Origin: an uncultured Victivallales bacterium
GTDB taxonomy: Bacteria > Verrucomicrobiota > Lentisphaeria > Victivallales > UBA1829
Length of the DNA stretch: 64,000 bases
Reading direction: 5' to 3'
NCBI GenBank assembly: GCA_934661375.1
Contig: CAKUJH010000016.1
Coordinates: 16,223-80,222 of the forward strand
The position numbers and the translations under genes are program-made. The notes below the pieces were generated by a model. That model ran no database searches, was not told the DNA's origin, and saw nothing but the letters and a program-made list of their open reading frames with translations. Of the stretch, positions 1-8,825 are shown piece after piece (the first letter of the stretch is position 1; the number at the start of each line of letters is the position of its first letter).

Positions 1-9
1 TTTCAACAT
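1..9 (-). CDS. Start of a further gene at the window edge, possibly an ABC permease
   Basis: Only the first three codons (ATG TTG AAA) lie in the window. A GGGG stretch about nine bases upstream can serve as ribosome binding site, and the ATG sits four bases beyond the stop of the solute-binding protein gene. An ATPase and a binding protein precede it and no permease has yet appeared, so a membrane permease is the expected product. That identity is inference from context; nothing in the three codons shows it. Confidence 0.35.
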
Positions 10-12
10 GAT

Positions 13-1650
13 TCATTTCCCCTTTCCGGCGAGTTCCGCCGCATTCCGGTATTGCCGCCGGGCATCGTCGCTCCATTGCCGGCAGATCGCGGCGATCTCC
101 ACTTTCGAACGGCTGCGCGACACCCGGAGCTGGAATGCCGCTTCCGCCGCATCCCGATAGGCAAACGGCAGGCGGCAGAACTCCGCATACGCCTGCGGTA
201 CTTTTTCCGGTCCGCCCGCCTGAAGAATCGCTTTCCACGCTGCCCGAAGTTCGTCCTGGACATCCAGCGCCACACAGCGGATCAGCAGCCGGATCATGGA
301 AAAATAGCGTCCGGTCCAGTCCGGCCGGTAAACAAAGGAACTGCCGGCTTCGTAAGGAAAATAGTCCGGATCCGCCCGAAACTGCCGGTATTTTTCCGCA
401 TACATGTCTTTGCGTACCGGAGAACGGCGCAGTGCATATTTGACCGGTCCGCCGGGAGTGCCGGTCTTGAAATCCAGCAGTTTCTGTCCTTCGGCGCCGA
501 TGATGAAATCCAGAAACGCATGGGCTTCCTGTTTATGAGGAGCTCCGCGCAGCAGCTGAATGGGGTCGGCGGAAACTGCCGTGCCGCCTTCCGGCGCAAC
601 ATAACGGATGACCGGTTTCCCGCCGGTCTGAAATTCATTCCATTCCTGTTCGGTCAGCCCGTAGAAATCAATTGCCATGCCGAGCGCTCCTTCGCCGGCA
701 GCCACATCTCGGGTAACTTTGCCCGCACTGTCGGTAATGGTCCGGGTGTTGGCAATGATGCGTTTGATCAGGTTTACCCCGTTTGCCCAGCCGCGGTCCA
801 GCTGTTCCGCAGACGGTTTGGCGGCGTTGCGCGGCACGACAGCTTCGTGCATTTCCTGCTGGAGAATGATTTCAAAACATTTGTTCGCGGAACCGGATTT
901 CGTCGGATCGGCGGCAATCACCTGATTGAAGAAAACGCCTTTGCCCAGATCCCGCCAGCGGCGCGGCGGATCGGTGAGACTGCTCAATTCGCGGAGACGG
1001 TCAACGTTGTAACAGATTCCGAACGAAGCAAGGCAGACTCCATAATACTTGCCGTCTTTTTCATAGATTTCGTCCCCGCCGAAAGAATGCGGAATGATTT
1101 CCGGACGGAAATATTCCGGATGCCGCTGCTGTAATCCGCCGTTTACCGCATAGCCGCAGCGGGCATGGCGTCCCTGGTCGAAGGTGCCGCCGCCGGCAAA
1201 CAGGTCAATGCCGATGCCGACATCGGACTTCAGAAATTTTTCCCGTGCCAGCAGGGCTTCCTTCGAGGCCTTCGGGTCGCGCTGTATGTTCGGATTGTCG
1301 AACGCCGAAGCAATATCCGCATTCCACGGCGGATTGTCCGGATCGGATTCCCAGGCGTGGCGGAATTCCGCTTTGAAACGGTCGGCTATGTAGCGGACAA
1401 TGTCCGAAGTGCCGCCGGGGGTACGCCAGTCGATGGCGATATCCCTGCCGAAACGTTTTTTGTAATACTCCCGGAACGCGCGTTCCAGTTCGAATTTCAT
1501 CGGTTCGGAGTGAGCGGAAATAATGATCAGGGTATCGTGTCCGCTCAACAGTTCCGCCAGCGGATGTTCAGAAGTCCGCAGCAGAAACGGCAGAGCCAGC
1601 ACTGCCAGCAGCAGCGCAAGGGCGAGCAGAATCCTTTTTTTCACGGTCAA
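13..1650 (-). CDS. ABC transporter extracellular solute-binding protein (Fe3+/polyamine-type fold)
   Basis: A 545-residue protein with one hydrophobic N-terminal helix (about residues 6-24) that acts as signal or anchor; no lipobox cysteine follows. The body begins with a strand-rich segment (DTLIIISAHSEP) and later has YGVCLASFGICYNVDRL and GTAVSADPIQLLRGAPHKQEA, the usual layout of periplasmic binding proteins of the iron/polyamine class, although it is longer than the usual 330-400 residues. Its start overlaps the stop of the upstream ATPase gene by four bases, so the two are translationally coupled. The ligand cannot be told from the sequence; ferric iron, polyamine or a sugar derivative are all possible. 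Confidence 0.85.
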   Translation of the reverse strand: MTVKKRILLALALLLAVLALPFLLRTSEHPLAELLSGHDTLIIISAHSEPMKFELERAFREYYKKRFGRDIAIDWRTPGGTSDIVRYIADRFKAEFRHAWESDPDNPPWNADIASAFDNPNIQRDPKASKEALLAREKFLKSDVGIGIDLFAGGGTFDQGRHARCGYAVNGGLQQRHPEYFRPEIIPHSFGGDEIYEKDGKYYGVCLASFGICYNVDRLRELSSLTDPPRRWRDLGKGVFFNQVIAADPTKSGSANKCFEIILQQEMHEAVVPRNAAKPSAEQLDRGWANGVNLIKRIIANTRTITDSAGKVTRDVAAGEGALGMAIDFYGLTEQEWNEFQTGGKPVIRYVAPEGGTAVSADPIQLLRGAPHKQEAHAFLDFIIGAEGQKLLDFKTGTPGGPVKYALRRSPVRKDMYAEKYRQFRADPDYFPYEAGSSFVYRPDWTGRYFSMIRLLIRCVALDVQDELRAAWKAILQAGGPEKVPQAYAEFCRLPFAYRDAAEAAFQLRVSRSRSKVEIAAICRQWSDDARRQYRNAAELAGKGK

Positions 1651-2684
1651 TCCTCCAGCAGTGAAAGATCGCGCGGCTCAACCCGGAGCAGACAGCGTTC
1701 GCCGGGAACGAATTCTTCATATGCGGAAGCCGTTACATCCAGCAGAAAACCGTCATCGGTGCGGAATTGCAGTTCGGAGCGTTCCCCCAGAAATGTGCCG
1801 GACACGAAATTCGCTTCCAGACAGTTGCAGCCTTCCGCTGTTTTTCCCTTCTGCACCGTAACGGCTTCCGGACGGATCAGCAGAGTTCTGCCCGTCATTC
1901 CGTTGGTTTCGAATGTACCGTGTGCTGTCTTGAACAGTTTGCCGTCCGCTTTCCCTTCGAGAAAATTGACGCCGCCCAGAAACGCCGCGGCGAAACGGTT
2001 GCGCGGTTTTCTGTACAGTTCAACGGGCGAACCGATCTGCTGAATGATTCCTTTGTCCAGCAGAGCGATGCGGTCGCCCATGCTGAGCGCTTCCCGGCGG
2101 TCGTGCGTAACATAGATTGCAGTCAGTGCCCGTTCTTTGCAGATACGGCTGATTTCCAGCCGCATTTCATCCCGGAGCTTGGCATCGAGATTGGAAAGCG
2201 GTTCATCCAGCAGCAGAACACGCGGGGAAACTGCCGCGGCTCGTGCCAGCGCAACCCGCTGCTGCTGTCCTCCGGAAAGAGAAGGAACCCGTCGTTCCGC
2301 ATACGCTTCCATACGGACCAGTTTCAGCGCGTCCATGACTTTTTCTTTGATCTGCGCATTCGGCAGATGAGCGGCGCGCAGACCGAATGCCACATTTTCG
2401 AATACGGAAAGATGCGGCCACAGCGCGTAATTCTGAAACACCATGGCCGCCTGCCGTTTTTCCGGAGGCAGCGCCGTGATGTCCTGTCCGTCAAAACAGA
2501 TCGTTCCGGAAGTCGGTTCCAGCAGTCCCGCAATCATGCGGAGCAGGGTGGATTTGCCGCACCCGGAAGGTCCGAGCAGGAAAAAAAGTTCCCCCGCTTT
2601 GATTTCCAGATTCAGCGGCAGCAGAACCAGACTGCCTTTCTGGTAGGTTTTGGATAATCCGGTGATGGTTACCAATGCAGACAT
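1647..2684 (-). CDS. ABC transporter ATP-binding protein, FbpC/PotA type
   Basis: A 345-residue importer ATPase. The nucleotide-binding domain shows Walker A GPSGCGKST near residue 38, the Q-loop region VFQNYALWPHLSVFENVAFG, the signature LSGGQQQR, Walker B VLLLDEPLSNLDAKLR and the switch histidine in VTHDRREA. Residues from about 240 onward form a TOBE-like beta domain, the usual regulatory extension of the CysA/PotA/FbpC class. It would power uptake together with the binding protein encoded just downstream, on the cytoplasmic face of the inner membrane. The gene overlaps that neighbour by four bases. Confidence 0.93.
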   Translation of the reverse strand: MSALVTITGLSKTYQKGSLVLLPLNLEIKAGELFFLLGPSGCGKSTLLRMIAGLLEPTSGTICFDGQDITALPPEKRQAAMVFQNYALWPHLSVFENVAFGLRAAHLPNAQIKEKVMDALKLVRMEAYAERRVPSLSGGQQQRVALARAAAVSPRVLLLDEPLSNLDAKLRDEMRLEISRICKERALTAIYVTHDRREALSMGDRIALLDKGIIQQIGSPVELYRKPRNRFAAAFLGGVNFLEGKADGKLFKTAHGTFETNGMTGRTLLIRPEAVTVQKGKTAEGCNCLEANFVSGTFLGERSELQFRTDDGFLLDVTASAYEEFVPGERCLLRVEPRDLSLLED

Positions 2685-2708
2685 AAAAAACTCCGTCAGT
2701 TCAATTGT

Positions 2709-3335
2709 TCAGAGAAGAAATCCGCGGACGCCGGTGAAGATCATCTGCGCGGCCATCGCCGCCAGAATCAGACCGGTCAGCTTGCTGAATATGATAATGA
2801 CATGACGGCCGAGTTTCTGCTCCACCCACGATGCCGCCCACAGCATGGCGGTGAGAATGAGCAGCGCGCCCGCCACTGCCGCCAGCGAAATCAGCTGCGC
2901 CTGAATGCTTGCCGATTCCGCACCGATAACCAGAATCGCACCGATGGTTCCCGGTCCGACGGTTACCGGAATTGCCAGCGGAACCACTGCAATATTGGTG
3001 ACATTCGCCAGCGGATTCCGGGAATTGCCGTCCTGCACTTTGACTTCTTTTTTATCGGTAACATTGCTGTTGACCAGTCCGACAGAAGACAGAAACAGCA
3101 ATGCCCCTCCGCCGATACGGAACGCATCCAGCGTGATGGCGAAGGCATCGAAAATGTAACGTCCGAAAAACAGCAGCACGGTGCAGATGACAAATGCCGC
3201 ACTGCCCACCCGCAGCGCCAGCATCCGCTTCTGGCGCGTTTCCCAGTCCTGCGTCATGGACAGAAACATGGACAGCACAAAAAACGGCGTCAGCAGAAAA
3301 ATAAACTTCAGTATCTGGTTCAGAAAAAAACTCAT
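2709..3335 (-). CDS. MarC family integral membrane protein
   Basis: About 208 residues with six hydrophobic segments in the 3+3 arrangement of the MarC/UPF0056 family. Family hallmarks are NPLANVTNIAVVPLAIPVTVGPGTIGAILV in the middle (the PxxxPLxxGPG region) and an N-terminal PFFVLSMFLSMTQ. MarC proteins were once linked to multiple antibiotic resistance, but their function is not established. I chose the second in-frame ATG: the AAGGA site touches the first ATG, but stands six bases before the second. It lies 24 bases before the ABC ATPase and 17 bases after the epimerase, so it may be co-transcribed with both. Confidence 0.9.
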   Translation of the reverse strand: MSFFLNQILKFIFLLTPFFVLSMFLSMTQDWETRQKRMLALRVGSAAFVICTVLLFFGRYIFDAFAITLDAFRIGGGALLFLSSVGLVNSNVTDKKEVKVQDGNSRNPLANVTNIAVVPLAIPVTVGPGTIGAILVIGAESASIQAQLISLAAVAGALLILTAMLWAASWVEQKLGRHVIIIFSKLTGLILAAMAAQMIFTGVRGFLL

Positions 3336-3352
3336 TTTCATTCCTTTTTGTT

Positions 3353-4333
3353 TTATTGAGTGATTTTTTGAGACATAGAACTGGCAATCAGCTGCCGGAT
3401 TCCTTCCTGAACGGTCCAGCGCGGCTGATAACCGAGCATTTCTCGCGCACGGGAGATGTCGGCAAGTGAATGAGCAATGTCGCCTGTTCTCGGTTCGGCA
3501 TGACCCGCTTCCACTTCCGCTGCCGCAGGATCATCCTGCGCAATGGCAGAACGCAGCAGACTGAACAGTTCATTCAGCGTTGTGGACGCTCCGCAGGCAA
3601 TATTGTAAACCTGATTGACTGCGCGGCTGTCCGCAGACAATGCCAGCAGATTGGCGGACACTACATTCTCGACAAAAGTGAAGTCCCGCGAGTTGGCTCC
3701 GTCGCCGAAAATGACCGGAGGTTCATGTTTCCGGATTGCCTGCACAAATTTCGGAATCACCGCGGCATACGCCCCGTTGGGATCCTGACGCGGACCGAAC
3801 ACATTGAAATAGCGCAGCCCGATCGTTTCCATCCGGTAAAGCGCGGCAAAATTGAGCGCAATCAGTTCGTCCGTGTGCTTGGTGACGGCATACGGGGAAA
3901 GCGGCATTCCTGTGCAGTCTTCGGTTTTGACCGGCGCATTGTCGCTTCCGTAAACTGATGAACTGGACGCATAAACAAAACGCCGGACGCCGGCGTCGCG
4001 GGCGGCGGTCAGCAGTCTGGCAAACCCCATGATGTTGACTTCCAGCGAGGTCAGCGGATCTTTGATGGATCGCGGAACCGAACCCAGCGCGGCTTCATGC
4101 AGAACATAATCCACGCCTTCAACCGCACGGCGGCAGGTCGGCAGATCACGGATGTCTCCTTCAATCAGTGTGAATTTCGGATGATTCTGAAAAGATGCCA
4201 GATTTTCGCGTTTGCCGGTAGAGAAATTATCCAGAACAATAACCGTATGTCCCTGATTCAGCAAGGTTTCCGCCAGATGCGAACCAATGAATCCCGCACC
4301 GCCTGTAACCAGTATTTTTGCCGGATTCATCAT
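3353..4333 (-). CDS. NAD-dependent UDP-sugar 4-epimerase of the extended SDR family
   Basis: A 326-residue enzyme with the N-terminal Rossmann motif VTGGAGFIGSHLAE, the DNFSTG loop, the catalytic SSSSVYG serine region, and YAVTK (Tyr-x-x-x-Lys). FNVFGPRQDPNGAYAAVIP is typical of the WbpP/TviC subgroup that epimerises UDP-GlcNAc/UDP-GlcNAcA. The start overlaps the stop of the UDP-sugar dehydrogenase as TGATG, so the two are coupled. The pair resembles TviB-TviC of Vi-type polysaccharide synthesis, which suggests UDP-GalNAc uronate as product. Exact substrate specificity is inferred, and UDP-glucose 4-epimerase activity is an alternative. Confidence 0.88.
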   Translation of the reverse strand: MMNPAKILVTGGAGFIGSHLAETLLNQGHTVIVLDNFSTGKRENLASFQNHPKFTLIEGDIRDLPTCRRAVEGVDYVLHEAALGSVPRSIKDPLTSLEVNIMGFARLLTAARDAGVRRFVYASSSSVYGSDNAPVKTEDCTGMPLSPYAVTKHTDELIALNFAALYRMETIGLRYFNVFGPRQDPNGAYAAVIPKFVQAIRKHEPPVIFGDGANSRDFTFVENVVSANLLALSADSRAVNQVYNIACGASTTLNELFSLLRSAIAQDDPAAAEVEAGHAEPRTGDIAHSLADISRAREMLGYQPRWTVQEGIRQLIASSMSQKITQ

Positions 4334-5622
4334 CAGAGCCGTCCATCCACCAGCCCGCGGGGCAGGATTCCTTTGATGTCATACAGTACCGTGTGCGGCT
4401 GTTTCAATGCCGCCGCGTCCAGTTCAAGAAATTCCCGGTGCGCCACGGCAAGAACCACGGCATCGTACGGAATGTATGAATCCGGAGTGCGGAACGAATT
4501 CAGCTGATATTCCCGGCGGACTTCTTCCGGATCAGCCCACGGGTCGCAGATGTCTACCCGGCAGCCGAATTCCTGCAAGCCGTACGCCACATCGGCGGCA
4601 CGGGAATTGCGGATGTCCGGACAGTTTTCCTTGAAGGTGATGCCCAGCTGAAGCACACGCGCACCGTAAATCTTGCGTTCCTTGCGGATCATCAGCTTGA
4701 CAATTTCCGCGGCAATATATTTGCCCATGCCGTCATTGATGCGGCGTCCTGCCAGAATCACTTCCGGCAGATACCCCAGCGCCTGCGCTTTATGGGTCAG
4801 ATAATACGGATCAACTCCGATGCAGTGTCCGCCGACCAGTCCCGGTTTGAAGGGCAGAAAATTCCATTTCGTTCCCGCTGCCGCCAGCACTTCCTGCGTG
4901 TCGATTCCGATCAGATGGAAAATCTTGGCAAGTTCGTTGACAAAGGCTATGTTCAGATCACGCTGGGAGTTTTCAATGACTTTTGCCGCTTCCGCCACTT
5001 TCAGCGAACTGGCTTTGTAAGTCCCGTTCTGGAGAATGGAACGGTACAGTTCATCCACTGCTTCTGCGGCGGCGGGGGTGGAGCCGGAAGTGATTTTCAG
5101 GATCCGGGTCAGAGTATGTTCCTTGTCGCCGGGATTGATGCGCTCCGGACTGTAACCGCAAAAGAAATCACGGTTGAATTTCAGCTTGCTGAATTTTTCC
5201 AGAACCGGGACACATTCCTCTTCCGTGCAGCCTGGATAGACAGTACTTTCAAAGATGACCAGCGCACCCGGCGCCAATACGGAACCGACAGTTTCACAGG
5301 CACGGTGCAGGGGGGAAAGATCCGGGCGTTTGTATTTGTCGACAGGCGTCGGAACCGTAACAATATAAATGTCGCGTCCGCGCAGATCTTCCGGCTGATC
5401 CGTGTAGCGCAGATACTTTGCCGCCGTCAGCTGTTCCGGGGAGGTTTCCAGCGTCGGGTCTTCCCCGCGGCGCAAAGCGTCCAGACGGCTTTGCTTCACG
5501 TCGAATCCGACGGTGTCGTAATATTTGCCGAATTCCACTGCCAGCGGCAGTCCGACATATCCCAGACCGATCAAGGCGATTTTCGCCTTGCGTTCCTTGA
5601 TTTTCAGCAGCAGTTTTTCCAT
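4333..5622 (-). CDS. UDP-N-acetyl-hexosamine 6-dehydrogenase (nucleotide sugar dehydrogenase)
   Basis: About 429 residues in the UDP-glucose/GDP-mannose dehydrogenase fold. The NAD motif IALIGLGYVGLPLAVEFG is near the N-terminus, the central helix domain contains INDGMGKY, and the sugar-binding site shows GHCIGVDPYYLTHKA with the catalytic cysteine. KENCPDIRNSRAADV near the C-terminus is typical of the WbpA/TviB subgroup. It oxidises the C6 hydroxyl of a UDP-HexNAc to a uronic acid using two NAD+. I start at the ATG after GAGGAA rather than the earlier in-frame one, because the family begins just before the Rossmann strand and the upstream 19 codons are not conserved-looking. It is coupled to the epimerase downstream. 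Confidence 0.92.
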   Translation of the reverse strand: MEKLLLKIKERKAKIALIGLGYVGLPLAVEFGKYYDTVGFDVKQSRLDALRRGEDPTLETSPEQLTAAKYLRYTDQPEDLRGRDIYIVTVPTPVDKYKRPDLSPLHRACETVGSVLAPGALVIFESTVYPGCTEEECVPVLEKFSKLKFNRDFFCGYSPERINPGDKEHTLTRILKITSGSTPAAAEAVDELYRSILQNGTYKASSLKVAEAAKVIENSQRDLNIAFVNELAKIFHLIGIDTQEVLAAAGTKWNFLPFKPGLVGGHCIGVDPYYLTHKAQALGYLPEVILAGRRINDGMGKYIAAEIVKLMIRKERKIYGARVLQLGITFKENCPDIRNSRAADVAYGLQEFGCRVDICDPWADPEEVRREYQLNSFRTPDSYIPYDAVVLAVAHREFLELDAAALKQPHTVLYDIKGILPRGLVDGRL

Positions 5623-5710
5623 AATCCGCAGTTCCTCATCTTTGATATCTAACAATAACTCTAAAAAAGAAAAAAGCAAGCGGAAGAACAGCCGGAATGA
5701 CTAAAAAGGT

Positions 5711-6199
5711 TCAGCTTTTCGTCAGGTCATAAAATTCAGCGTGGATAAACTCCCGCAGAACGTCCGGCACGATGGCAAGGTTCAGCCCGACTCTGCCGCC
5801 GCTGACGCAGATGGTATCAAACAGAATGGCTGTCTCATCAATGAAAGTCGGGAACAGTTTTTTCATTCCGACGGGCGAACAGCCTCCGTGAATGTATCCG
5901 GTCAGCGGAAACAGCTGTTTCTGCGGAATCATTTCTATGCTTTTCTGTCCGGAAGCATGAGCCGCTTTTTTCAAGTCCAGTTCACCTGCTGCGGGAACCA
6001 CGAACACAAAATGTTCATTGGCGGGAGACTCCGCCACCAGCGTTTTGAAAACCTCGTCCTGACTGCGGCCGATTTTTTCGGCGATCGACTTGGCGTCGAT
6101 GCGTCCGTCATCGACGGGGTATTCATACGCGGTGAAGGAAATTCCCGCACTTTCCAGCAGCCGGATGGCATTGGTCTTGGTCACGGAAGTGCGGCTCAT
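5711..6199 (-). CDS. ybaK: Cys-tRNA(Pro)/Cys-tRNA(Cys) deacylase YbaK
   Basis: A 162-residue stand-alone editing domain of the YbaK/EbsC family. TNAIRLLESAGISFTAYEY opens the protein, and DEVFKTLV includes the lysine expected in the active site. FVVPAAGELDLKKAA, GYIHGGCSPVG and the C-terminal SGGRVGLNLAI match the family at full length. These enzymes hydrolyse cysteine wrongly attached to tRNA(Pro) in the cytoplasm. A GAGG site lies five bases before the ATG. It lies 18 bases downstream of infA, in the translation cluster adk-map-infA. Confidence 0.93.
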   Translation of the reverse strand: MSRTSVTKTNAIRLLESAGISFTAYEYPVDDGRIDAKSIAEKIGRSQDEVFKTLVAESPANEHFVFVVPAAGELDLKKAAHASGQKSIEMIPQKQLFPLTGYIHGGCSPVGMKKLFPTFIDETAILFDTICVSGGRVGLNLAIVPDVLREFIHAEFYDLTKS

Positions 6200-6217
6200 G
6201 TTTACCTCGGAATAAAG

Positions 6218-6433
6218 TTATTTCTGACGGAAGATAATCCTGCCTTTGGTCAAATCATATGGTGAAATTTCCAGCGTAACCGTATCACCCGGCAGAATGC
6301 GGATGAAATTCAGCCGCATTTTCCCGCTGATATGGGCCAGGACACTGTGTTTGTTCGGGAGTTCCACCCGGAACATGGTGTTCGGCAGCAGTTCTTTGAC
6401 GACGCCTTCGACTTTGATCAAATCCTTAGACAC
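6218..6433 (-). CDS. infA: Translation initiation factor IF-1
   Basis: A 71-residue OB-fold protein that matches IF-1 along its whole length: KDLIKVEGVVKELLPNTMFRV, LPNKHSVLAHISGKMR, IRILPGDTVTLEISPYDL and KGRIIFR. IF-1 binds the A site of the 30S subunit during initiation. The start codon is GTG, nine bases after a GGAGG site, and the coding sequence overlaps the end of map by eight bases, so expression is probably coupled. The order adk-map-infA is the ancient ribosomal-protein-operon order, but secY is not upstream here. Confidence 0.97.
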   Translation of the reverse strand: MSKDLIKVEGVVKELLPNTMFRVELPNKHSVLAHISGKMRLNFIRILPGDTVTLEISPYDLTKGRIIFRQK

Positions 6434-7193
6434 GAGTTAATACCTCCGTTCCAGTTTCCGTTATCAGAATCATGTGCTCGAAATGGGCGGAAGGCTCCCC
6501 GTCGCGGGTTCGCACCGTCCATCCGTCACCTTCAACATACACTCTTTTTGAACCGAGATTGAGCATCGGTTCAACACAAAGCACCATGCCGGGACGCAGC
6601 TGCGGTCCCCGGCGGTGCTGGACATAGTTCGGCACATCCGGCGGCTCATGCAGCCGTGTCCCGCAGCCATGTCCCACATATTCTTCCACAATGCCCAGGT
6701 GTCCGCGCTTGGCTTCCATTTCCACTGCACGGGAAATATCCTGGACGTATCCGCCCGGATGCGCTGCGGCAAGTCCGCATTCCAGCGAACTTTCCGTGAA
6801 TTTCAGCAGACGTTCGATGTCTTCCGGAACATCGTCGCCGTCATGCACGTAGATCGTCTTCGCCGTGTCGCCGACACCGCCTTCAAACGATACTCCCACG
6901 TCCACGCTGACCACATCCCCTTTGAGAATGAAGCGTTCCCTGCTGCGGATGCCATGCACCACTTCGTCATTCAGGGAAATACAGATGTTCCCCGGATAAC
7001 CGCGGTAGTTCAGAAAAGTCGGCACTCCGCCCATCGAGCGGATCACTTCGCCGGCAAGCTCATCCAGATCCCAGGTCGTCATACCGGACCGGACCATCCG
7101 GCAGATATGTTCGCGGGCTTCTGCCGCCATCCTGGCTGCGCGGCGGATCTTTTCGATCTCCGCGGGCGTGTGAAGAATATAATCTTCTCTCAT
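6426..7193 (-). CDS. map: Type I methionine aminopeptidase
   Basis: About 255 residues of the pita-bread fold. Metal ligands are visible in sequence order: the aspartates of VVSVDVGVSFEGGVGDTAKT, the histidine in VGHGCGTRLHEPP, and the glutamates in VLCVEPML and near the C-terminus in FEHMILITE. HGIRS carries the conserved substrate-side histidine. It removes the initiator methionine from new proteins. An in-frame GTG nine bases upstream overlaps the adk stop as GTGA and is an alternative start; neither has a clear ribosome site. The gene is tightly packed between adk and infA. Confidence 0.96.
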   Translation of the reverse strand: MREDYILHTPAEIEKIRRAARMAAEAREHICRMVRSGMTTWDLDELAGEVIRSMGGVPTFLNYRGYPGNICISLNDEVVHGIRSRERFILKGDVVSVDVGVSFEGGVGDTAKTIYVHDGDDVPEDIERLLKFTESSLECGLAAAHPGGYVQDISRAVEMEAKRGHLGIVEEYVGHGCGTRLHEPPDVPNYVQHRRGPQLRPGMVLCVEPMLNLGSKRVYVEGDGWTVRTRDGEPSAHFEHMILITETGTEVLTRV

Positions 7194-7198
7194 TTTAT

Positions 7199-7855
7199 TC
7201 ACGCATTCAGTACGGCAAGCAGCGCCGCATAACCCTGCGCTTTGGGCAGAGAGGAGTCGATTGCGGCCAGCAGACCGTTGTTCCGGTAATAGTCAATCAG
7301 CGGAGCAGTCTGTTCGTCATAGACTTTCAGACGGTTCTGTGCTGTTTCCAGAGAGTCGTCGGACCGCTGGAAAAGTTCGCCGCCGCAATGGTCGCAGACG
7401 CCTTCCTTCGCGGGTTTCGCAAAGATTTTATTGAAGCTGGCTTTGCATTTGCGGCAGGTCAGACGGGCGGTCAGACGCTGAATCAGCAGTTCGCGCGGAG
7501 CATCGAACAGCACGACTTTGTCCAGTTCACGGCCGATTTTCTTGGCGGATTTTTCCAGCAGTTCCGCCTGGGCGACGGTGCGCGGGAAACCATCCAGAAT
7601 GAAACCGGCTTCGCAGTCCGGCTGGGAAAGACGCGCGGCAACCATATCCGCCACAATCTGATCCGGTACCAGTTTGCCCTGATCCATCAGCGCTTTGGCA
7701 TTTTTGCCCAACTCCGTGCCGGCGGCTATTTCCGCGCGGAGAATGTCTCCGGTGGAAATATGCACCAGTTTTTCATTCTGAAGCAGAACTTCAGACAACG
7801 TGCCTTTGCCGGCTCCCGGAGGGCCGAGAAACACCAGATTCTTGTTTTTCAACAT
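7199..7855 (-). CDS. adk: Adenylate kinase (long form with zinc-finger lid)
   Basis: About 218 residues. The P-loop GPPGAGKGTLSE is at the N-terminus, followed by HISTGDILRAEI (NMP-binding), GFILDGFPRT, and the LID containing CRKC and CDHC, so four cysteines form a zinc site. R-S-D-D then TAQNRLKVYDEQTAPLIDYY ends the core. The enzyme interconverts AMP, ADP and ATP. I use the second ATG: the AAGGAG site is two bases from the first ATG but eight from the second. It is followed at once by map and infA, and lies 40 bases after a sugar epimerase gene. Confidence 0.97.
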   Translation of the reverse strand: MLKNKNLVFLGPPGAGKGTLSEVLLQNEKLVHISTGDILRAEIAAGTELGKNAKALMDQGKLVPDQIVADMVAARLSQPDCEAGFILDGFPRTVAQAELLEKSAKKIGRELDKVVLFDAPRELLIQRLTARLTCRKCKASFNKIFAKPAKEGVCDHCGGELFQRSDDSLETAQNRLKVYDEQTAPLIDYYRNNGLLAAIDSSLPKAQGYAALLAVLNA

Positions 7856-7895
7856 GTTCATATCTCCTTGTATTATAGGGTAATAGGGAACACAG

Positions 7896-8825
7896 TCATG
7901 ACTGTGCTTTCATTGCTTCAACATAACTCCGGACCGTAACTTCCAGACCGCGGCGGAAATCCCACGACGGTTTGAAGCCGGTGGACAGCAGTTTGTCTAC
8001 ACAGGCGGTCGAATGTTTCACATCTCCCGGACGTTCCGGCAGATACACAATTTTCGATTTCGAACCCAGAATGTCTATAATCATCCGGGCAAGCGTGTTG
8101 ATGGTCATTTTTCCGCCATATGCCACATTGTAAACCCCGGTGAACGGATTTTCCGCCATGAATGCATTGGCGGAAACAATGTCTTTCACAAACACAAAAT
8201 CACGGGTCTGTTCACCGTCTCCGAAAATCGTAATATCTTCATTCGCAAGAGCTTTGGTGATGAATATCGGTACAGCCGCCGCGTATGCACTTTTCGGATT
8301 CTGCCGCGGACCGAACACATTGAAGTAGCGCAGACAGGCGGTTTGAAGACGTCCGGTCGCGGTAAACATGGCACAGTAATATTCTCCGTCGAGCTTGGTG
8401 ATGGAATACGGACTTTTCGGTTCCGGGGTCATGGTTTCCACTTTCGGTGAAACCGGATTGTCGCCGTAATTGGCGGCGGATGTGCTTAACACCAGTTTCT
8501 TTACACCGGCTTTCGCGGCTTCTTCCAGCAGAATAATGGTCCCTTCCGCATTGATTTTATTGCATTCCACAATTTTTTCCATGGATTCCGGTACACTCAC
8601 CAGTGCCGCCAGATGAAAAATGTAATCAACGCCCTGAACGGCTTCCGCGACTGTGGAGCGGCAGCTGACATCGCCTTCCACCAGTTCGCAGTTCAGCCCG
8701 TTGAGATTTTCGCGCCGTCCCGTGCGGAAACTGTCCAGCACCCGGATTTCGCATTTTCCCTGAAACTGTTCCACAATATGACTGCCGATGAATCCGGCGC
8801 CGCCGGTTACCAAAATCCGTTTCAT
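7896..8825 (-). CDS. NAD-dependent UDP-sugar epimerase (second SDR paralogue)
   Basis: A 309-residue extended SDR enzyme: VTGGAGFIGSHIVEQF, DSFRTGRREN, STSAANYGDNP with the catalytic serine region, YSITK (Tyr-x-x-x-Lys) and FNVFGPRQNPKSAYAAAVP. It is a paralogue of the epimerase at 3353-4333 and shares its GPRQ-AYAA segment. Its ATG overlaps the stop of the preceding kinase gene, so it is coupled to a kinase-nucleotidyltransferase pair. This suggests it acts on the UDP-sugar they make, for example UDP-GlcNAc/UDP-GalNAc interconversion. The exact sugar is inferred. Confidence 0.88.
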   Translation of the reverse strand: MKRILVTGGAGFIGSHIVEQFQGKCEIRVLDSFRTGRRENLNGLNCELVEGDVSCRSTVAEAVQGVDYIFHLAALVSVPESMEKIVECNKINAEGTIILLEEAAKAGVKKLVLSTSAANYGDNPVSPKVETMTPEPKSPYSITKLDGEYYCAMFTATGRLQTACLRYFNVFGPRQNPKSAYAAAVPIFITKALANEDITIFGDGEQTRDFVFVKDIVSANAFMAENPFTGVYNVAYGGKMTINTLARMIIDILGSKSKIVYLPERPGDVKHSTACVDKLLSTGFKPSWDFRRGLEVTVRSYVEAMKAQS